Shown: positions 57,592-64,000 of the stretch, in pieces
How positions within the stretch are numbered: the stretch's first letter is position 1
Layout of the letters: each line of letters opens with the position of its first letter
Assembly (NCBI GenBank): GCA_028583415.1
Contig: CM053269.1
Span: 70,976,896 to 71,040,895 of the forward strand
Reading direction: 5' to 3'
DNA length: 64,000 bases
Source of the DNA: Protea cynaroides
Lineage: Eukaryota > Streptophyta > Magnoliopsida > Proteales > Proteaceae
Translations under genes and position numbers: made by a program
The notes under the pieces: model-generated
Seen by the model: the letters and a program-made list of their open reading frames with translations, nothing else
Told to the model about the DNA's origin: nothing
Database searches by the model: none

Positions 57592-59700
57592 TGTGTGTGC
57601 AAGATTTATGGGGTTCTCTATAACTCTGATTGCATCAGGACTTCTTTTTTTTTTTTCCCTTCGTTATGTCCTCTTGCTGTAAACATTGAAGAAGAACTAA
57701 CAGTGAACTGAGTTAAGACTTATGTTAATTGAATCAGAAATCTGAAGTCGGACAAATTGATGAACAACATGAACAAGAACCCAAGCCTGATCTTGTTAGA
57801 TCCAATTTGGTTCAATCTGGTCCAATCCGGTCCTATTTAGTTTAATGCTGCTCCAGCATTAGGGAGGAGACGATTGGCCAAAAATGAACTTCATCTCCTA
57901 CCAAAAATCTGTTGAAGAAACGTGGCATTCTAGGATAATGAATGCATCTTAATTGAATATGTGTTCAACGAATCTTCTCATTCTAGTTAACAATCTATTT
58001 ACATTTTGAGAATGAGAATTTGAATTCTTAGAATAGGAATCCATATATAACAAACATAATCGTAATATATGTCTGATTAATATATATGGTATGTATTCTA
58101 CATGAAGAACATATTCTAAGATGATAAAAACATTATTTGGTATGTTCTTGAATCATGGAAAGCATTCTCCAAAGGAGCTCAATCTGGAATGCATTATTCA
58201 GATTTCAGCCCATTCTACATCTTGGGCCCAGATGGAAATAGCTATCTCTTTAATAGATCAATTTTATTATATATTAAGACTTCATTCTTCATTCTGAATG
58301 TGCATTTTTAAAAGGGAAAATTTCATCTGCCTCATTGTACTTTGCTTTGAAGTCATTCAATCTCCAATTTCGCGATTAATTTCACGCACCCTCCTCATTT
58401 GTTAAATATGTATCAGACAGACCTTGTTATAACATGCAACTCTATTATTTGATTGTCATGTTATTATGAAGGGTAATTGGATAATTTTGTATTTCTATTA
58501 ATCAATACTTCACGACATGGATGCGTATGAAATTAATTGTGAAGTAGGGGGTTGGATGACTTAAAAGTACATGGAGAGTGGGTGAAAATTTTCCTTTCCT
58601 AAAAATGCATTCCAAAAATACATATAAGGGGAAGTGGATGATATTTTCCCTTTCTAAAAATGCATTCAAAAAATACAAATTATATCTAACAGCATAGGAC
58701 CCTGGGTTGTAGACATTGAGTCTATTCAATCATGTCTGTCAATAAATTCCACTCGATTAATGACCGTCCAAAGAGAACCCTAAGAAACTTATATTATGTT
58801 AAGGATCTCATTGAAACCGAACCGTGTACCGAAATCGAATCGAACATTTAAATCGAAATCGTGAAAATCAATTATTAAATGGTTCAATTATGATTTCAAA
58901 AATGAAACCGTTTAGTTAAACAGTTCGATTATGGTTTTAAGAATGAAACTGTTTAAATCGACTATTTAGAACCATTTAAAACCGACTAAACCTTTACCTT
59001 AATCCCTTAGTGCTAAATTTCTATATTTGTAGGAATAAATAATATTTTAATACTTTTCACATGACATACTTTTAAATCGTAAGTCTATTTTCATATATGA
59101 TTAAAATTATTTTAATTATTTATTTGGTTTTCACTCTACCATGTTCCTAACTCTCTTCCTCTCCCTCTCGGGATCGATTAATAATTGATTTTTGTAAGTA
59201 TTTTGAAACCGTTTAACAAAAGGTTCGGTTTTGGTTTTACTCATTATACATTGAACCGAAACCCAACTGCACCATTAAATCAAAATTGCACCGCTTAACA
59301 CCCTTAGAGTTAGGTTTCAGGAAGCGAAAGGTATTAACTTCGACTTATCTTCCAGCCTTGGGCCACTTACACAGGATGTTAAGTACTTTTTCTTTTTACC
59401 ATGGATGCAAATGAAATGATTTTCATAGGATCCCAAGATGACCTGATGCATATGGTTGTAGAGTCATATGAGCCCGGAGAACAAGTCAGGCGACTCATGC
59501 TGAATGTATATCACTAGCGATAAAAAATAAAAAATAAAAATTAAAGATCTCATTGGTGCTGGAGTGCCAAATCCATTATTATTAACGCTATTTCCACTGT
59601 TCAAGGTAAGAAGTAAAAGGTGGCCGACCAGGACACCGTTGTCACCTTGAACTTAAAAGTCGTTTACGCTCCAAAAAAATTGCCCAAACCGAATTTCTAG
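57289..59700. other. Intergenic region before the AN1 gene
   Basis: No gene supported. A (CT)19 tract lies at 57550-57588. 58800-59310 is rich in AAACCGTTTA/GAACCGAAACC words and ends AACACCCTTAGAG, resembling a decayed hAT-like MITE. A CATTCTAAGAACACATTCC-type sequence (57340-57370) recurs loosely at 57960-58200. Confidence 0.5.
57550..57588. repeat. (CT)n microsatellite
   Basis: Uninterrupted CT dinucleotides between a TTC tract and a (GT)5 tract. Confidence 0.95.
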
Positions 59701-59942
59701 CCGTGTTTTTTAATTTATTGTGTCATTGATTCTTTATAATAAGAGAAATTTCTCTGCTAACGCAAAAGGGTTCTCCAATTTTCTCACAAACTTCCCAACT
59801 CCCGATTCCGCGGTTTCTTCTACGCGGGATCGGAAGTCTTTCAGATTTTGGAAAAATTCTGAGAGAAAAGCCGGAGATTCAAAGTCTGAGACAGATTCTT
59901 CGTCGATTCCTCTTCATACTCCCTTGGATTCTCTCCTGTTAG

Positions 59943-62900
59943 ATGGGGACTCCTGAATTTCCGGATCTCGGCAAGCATTGCAGTGTTGGCGATTGTAATC
60001 AAATCGATTTTTTGCCCTTCACCTGCGATAGTTGCAATCAGGTTCGATTGATTTCTCTCCCGGAAATTCAATTAGCAATGTTCTCGTTCAGTTTCGTTTG
60101 GTTTCTGGTTCTAGGAATTGATTCACAAACTCGTTAAACCTTGATTATGTTTGATTGTGGTGGAATTTTCTTTAACAGTTTATGATTGAAAAACCTCAAT
60201 AATACCAATTGACTTGAGACATTTACTTTCTATTTACATGGCGCTGGTCGCTGATATGTTAGTGTACTTAAATGTCGTTAGCTGCAAGTGCTGATAAGTG
60301 GAATTGAAGATCCAAATTCCTAATTCTCTTATGAAGTCCTGAAAACGCCTATGTGAAATAACAAACAAATAAATAAATGAAGTACACCAATTAAGAAAGA
60401 TAACCATAACCTTAGATGGATTCTGTCTTCTCAATTTTCTGATATAGACTCGTATTTTGTATGTATAAGACCCCAACAATGTCTATATTTGTCTTCTTCG
60501 GTGTCACTGGAACTGACAGCGCCATTCTTGTGTAGTAGTACGATCTGACGTGCAGGTTTGTTCTGTGCTTGTGTTCATGGTATGTGGCATGCTAAGATGA
60601 GATCAGTTATTATCTTTCTTTTTATTGTAAAAAGTGATGCCTTGGGAATCTATAATTCCTCATCTATCTGCTTGTTTTCCAAGTCAAAATATTAATGATA
60701 GTTATTTTTCTCCTTAGTGCATTACAAATTTCTCAAGTGCGGCAGTCTGCACTGTAGGTGTTGCAACATAATCCTGGGTTTTACATAAAAATTGGTCCCT
60801 CGGGTGGTTAGTAGAAGGCTTTTTATGATGTAGCATGGAATATCGTAATGATAGATGACATTGATAGAGATAAAACTGATTTTCCTCCTCTATTTCACTT
60901 CCTTTGGGTGCAACAATCCCAACCCATGAGTAACCCTTTGCAGCTAGTCTGTCAAAATGGTTGTTTGTAGAATTGGGTAAGGGATGCCAGCCAAAGCTAG
61001 TCTCCTGAATGTGAAGAATATGATGCAATGGCTCGAGCAGCTATATATGAAATATGTGAAGCTGATTGGTCTGATACATATTATACTCTAGCATTTTGGG
61101 CCATGATAACTCTTTGGTTAGGGATGGCAGTGAGGCAGATTAAATCGGTGTTCTGCCTGCCCCTTATAGTTAGGGTATATATGACTCTCATGGGGATAGG
61201 GCAGTAGAGTACATAATTTATAAATCCTTAATTGCACCAGTTACCTTGTAAATTAGTGAACCCTTGTATATTTCACAGGGCGGATATGGTATTAGAAACC
61301 TGCCCCAAACCCACCATTGCCTTCCCTATCCATGGTACCTTGTTCTTTTCTTGTTGCAAGGAGAGCTTAGGGATGGTTTGTGGCAGCTGCAGATCCCTGA
61401 GTGAGTTCTTGGGGCATAATGCTTTTGAAACCATTGCTTTAGGCCTTGTCCATTCATAAGGGACAGTTTCTATAAGATAGTCGACTGATTAGTATTTTCC
61501 TGCCATATTGTGATGTGGTTGGAAGATTTGATTATTTTAATGCGTCGTATGCAATTGGAAGGCAAAAATTTTTTATTCAAATATTTTACCAACCTTTTAA
61601 GTTATAATACTCAGTGGAAGGCTGCTAAAAACTCTGAACAAGATTGGAACACTTCAAAACACATCAGAACTCAGAATGGGTGAACAACTGCTTAGCGCAG
61701 TTGGTTGGTGTCCTGTCAGTAGAGTGTAGACAGCTGAGAGGTCATGGGTTCGACTCTCCTGTCTCACATTGTGCTTTAAGACACCCCCCCCCCCAAAAAA
61801 AAAAAAAAAAAAAAAAAAACCCAAAATGGATATCAAAATAAGTTTTTTAGTCTTATTTAAATTAAAAAAAAATGTTTAAAGAAGTTTTAGATTTGAGATT
61901 CCAATTAGTAATAGGATTAGTTTTCTTCTAAAAAAATTCTATTAAAGTATATAATTTAATTTGTTGTTCATTTTTTGTAAAGTAAAATGAACAGAGAACA
62001 TTTTTCCCTTGGAATCATACATGTCCATAAACTGAACTAGCTTGCCTAAATGACATGTTCTGGTGCTAGTTGGAATGTTGGATAGGAAATAGATGATCAG
62101 ATTGCCTATTCTTGATGAAAGCAAAAGTAAATAGTACTCAATTTTAGTTGGAAAATGATGGTCCCTTTAGAACGAATCTTGGTCTATGCTTCGTAACTCA
62201 TCAGTCTTATTAGGATGCACATCATAGCCATGATTAAGGCTTGTGCTTTTGTCAGCCTTTCTGGCTGCAATACCCTGTTTGAGCAAACAAAGCTTAGGCT
62301 CTGTTGGTTCGACAAATGCAGATCTAAGGTGCAAACAATGGTTGCTTTGTCATCTTGCACCATTTATTGTCTGTTCTATAATCAGTCTTTGTTGGTGCTT
62401 ATTGCTTGTAATTTCTGTGCAGTTGTGTGATATTATTGTCATTCTATTTTAGCTCTTGTAGGCTATATAACATTTTTTTTTTCTTTTTATAATTTTATTT
62501 TAATTGTCTTTCTTCAGTTGGGTGGGTTTCTTGTCTTGTGTCTTATGCTTTGGGTACTAAGAGGCAAGAGCCCTTATGGGTTTGCATGTGCCTCTAACCT
62601 CTAACCTACCTTTGGCTTGCACCATAGTTTGTCTTGGATTTTCTTTAGCACCTTGTATCTTTGCTATCAAAGTAAATGCATATCTGTCAATAATAAATAT
62701 CAGCTAAGCAACGCTATAGACTCGTAAATTCTTGTAGATTGATGTTTGGACATGTCAAAAATATAGGTTAATGTTTTATTTTTTAATTACATCAAATAAA
62801 ATTTTAATTCTCTTCTTTGAACCACATCAATAACTAGGGATTGGAGAACATTACGCACGAACATGATGATATGTCAGTCTCTCACTTAGCAGCGGAGGTT

Positions 62901-64000
62901 TTTTTCCTCCTCCAGTATTTTCATTGGATACCAATTTCTCCTAGGGGCCATGGTCATCTATGTAGCTGTTTAGAATTGATGGACTTGCAGAATGGACGTC
63001 CTTGCCTATGTGTAACCAAATAAAGCCTTATGAAAGGAGAGCAGAGCACAATATCTGTTAGAGATGTCCTATTTCTTTTCTCCGAAACACTGTGCAAGGT
63101 TACTGAAAATTAAATATACTCAAAATTTGAGAGCAGCTGTAGATTGTGTGAAGAACGGAGATAGAGAAAGCACTCCCAAAAATTAACCAGATATGGAGTT
63201 TAGCATGCACGTGTGAGATATCCACCTCACTGAAAAAAAAATAGAAGTCTAGATTTAGGCAGACTCTAACCTGTGGATTGTTTTTCCTCAAAGTGTGCTC
63301 TTTTCTAGCACCTGAAGACTGAAGTTGAGGTTTGTAGATGTTCACTCACCCACAAAATGTGTATTCCATCAACTATAGAATGGGAAGCCCTTAGCTGAGG
63401 GAGTTTTAGGTTTATAAGGATGTTTTGAAGTCGAGATATTCCGAATGACATTCTAAAAATGTCTTATTACACTGTTTCTTGATGACCTTGTATCATCATC
63501 ATATGTAATATGTTAAAAGTGACATACACAAGTAATAGTGATTCTGCAGAAATTAAAAACCATTGCATAATAATTCAAATCATACATGCAATTGCATAGA
63601 GGAACATGAGATTAACTTTGTAAGAACAAACATTGTCTGACGATGAAAGGTATGGATATTTTGTCGAACTATCCTTTTGCTATTTTTAAATGACAAACCC
63701 ACTTAATTGAAAGACTACTTTTATGGTCTTCATTTCCTTAATAACATCAATCACATCCATTATTTATTAACATCCTGCTCATTTTTATATTGGCTTTTTT
63801 TTTAATCTTCAATGCATTTCGTTCTTACTTGCTAAAGTGCTGGTTTCTGAGTTGTGGTTATCATATGTTTCCATATCATGTTCAGGTATTCTGTTTAGAG
63901 CACAGAAGTTATGTCAAGCACCATTGTCCAAAGGCCGACAGAAAGGATGTCACTGTTGTCGTTTGTCCACTTTGTGCTAAAGGAGTCCGCTTGATCCCTG
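59943..64000 (+). CDS. AN1 zinc-finger stress-associated protein (5' part, two exons visible)
   Basis: Exon 1 is 59943-60041 (33 codons, MGTPEFPDLGKHCSVGDCNQ onward). Exon 2 starts at 63886 (VFCLEHRSYVKHHCP) and runs off the window. The joined residues fit the AN1 zinc-finger pattern exactly: Cys13, Cys18, Cys28, Cys31, Cys36, His39, His45, Cys47. VTVVVCPLCAKGVRL follows, as in plant SAP11/SAP13-type proteins with two AN1 domains and often a C2H2 tail. Donor CAG/GTTCGA and acceptor TTCAG/GTATTC are in phase 0. The start is chosen because MGTPEFPDLG is the conserved family start. These proteins act in abiotic stress responses, probably through ubiquitin-related binding. A TTTATAAT word at about 59732-59739 may be its TATA box. 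Confidence 0.93.
60042..63885 (+). other. First intron of the AN1 gene (3.84 kb)
   Basis: Long AT-rich intron between two exons in phase 0. It holds a tRNA-like/SINE-like insertion near 61686. Short ORFs here (60714-61028 on -, 61232-61459 on +, 62215-62452 on +) have no recognised motifs. Confidence 0.85.
61686..61819 (+). mobile_element. tRNA-derived SINE-like insertion
   Basis: An A-box-like TAGCGCAGTTGG (61693-61704) and a B-box-like GGTTCGACTCT (61747-61757) are spaced as in a tRNA promoter. The acceptor stem does not pair well, so it is not an intact tRNA gene. A C run and then about 26 A (61783-61819) close it, as in a SINE tail. Target duplications were not resolved. Confidence 0.55.

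Noticed and set aside
60714..61028. 104-codon minus-strand open frame in the AN1 intron
   Set aside because: Not recognised, antisense in an intron, no splice or promoter support.
61686..61765. An intact tRNA gene
   Set aside because: Internal promoter boxes are present, but the acceptor stem does not pair and an A tail follows, so a SINE-like origin fits better.
1..64000. CRISPR arrays, bacterial operons or prokaryotic defence systems
   Set aside because: No short regularly spaced repeats, no prokaryotic gene organisation; all recognisable content is plant nuclear.

Overview
The window is nuclear DNA from a flowering plant. It holds two split host genes with plant-type protein sequences, a plant ribosomal-protein promoter (telo-box plus TATA), LTR retrotransposons with initiator-Met tRNA primer sites, non-autonomous DNA transposons and AT-rich intergenic DNA. 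I cannot name the species or order from sequence alone. Most of the window is transposon-derived; only about 2 percent is host coding sequence.

Layout. 1-4953: 5' part of a decayed Ty3/gypsy element (element 1, + strand), with a solo LTR (1140-3470, 5-bp target duplication) in its gag. 4954-16590: a second, nearly full-length Tekay/Del-like chromovirus (element 2, - strand) inserted in the RT of element 1. Element 2 has a 2.3-kb 3' LTR, polypurine tract, chromodomain, integrase, RNase H, RT, protease, gag, a 2.5-kb leader, a tRNA-Met primer site and a truncated 5' LTR. The leader carries an antisense ORF with its own intron-like 5' UTR. A 70-bp intron-like segment separates gag from protease. 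16590-30680: intergenic DNA with patchwork filler, diverged duplications, a Mutator-like element, an hAT-like element with its empty site also present, and a TypA/BipA gene fragment. 30685-33055: 40S ribosomal protein S2 gene (- strand, two coding exons). 33056-43845: intergenic DNA with two sets of strong GC-rich inverted repeats and two stretches that look like failed consensus sequence. 43846-57288: tandem array of three 2.39-kb LTRs alternating with two 3.1-kb internal regions of a Copia-like element (- strand) that encodes only gag and the start of pol. 57289-59942: intergenic. 59943-64000: 5' part of an AN1 zinc-finger stress-associated protein gene (+ strand) with a 3.84-kb first intron; it runs off the window.

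The most notable biology is in element 2. The 70-bp intron-like segment at the gag/protease border, present in both copies here, would terminate Gag when unspliced and fuse Gag to Pol in frame when spliced. A divergent antisense gene, apparently spliced, lies between the primer site and gag. All coding parts are damaged, so these are descriptions of remnants. The main caution is sequence quality: the homopolymer blocks and the CTG/CAG-specific differences between array copies look like long-read consensus error, so many frameshifts there may not be real.
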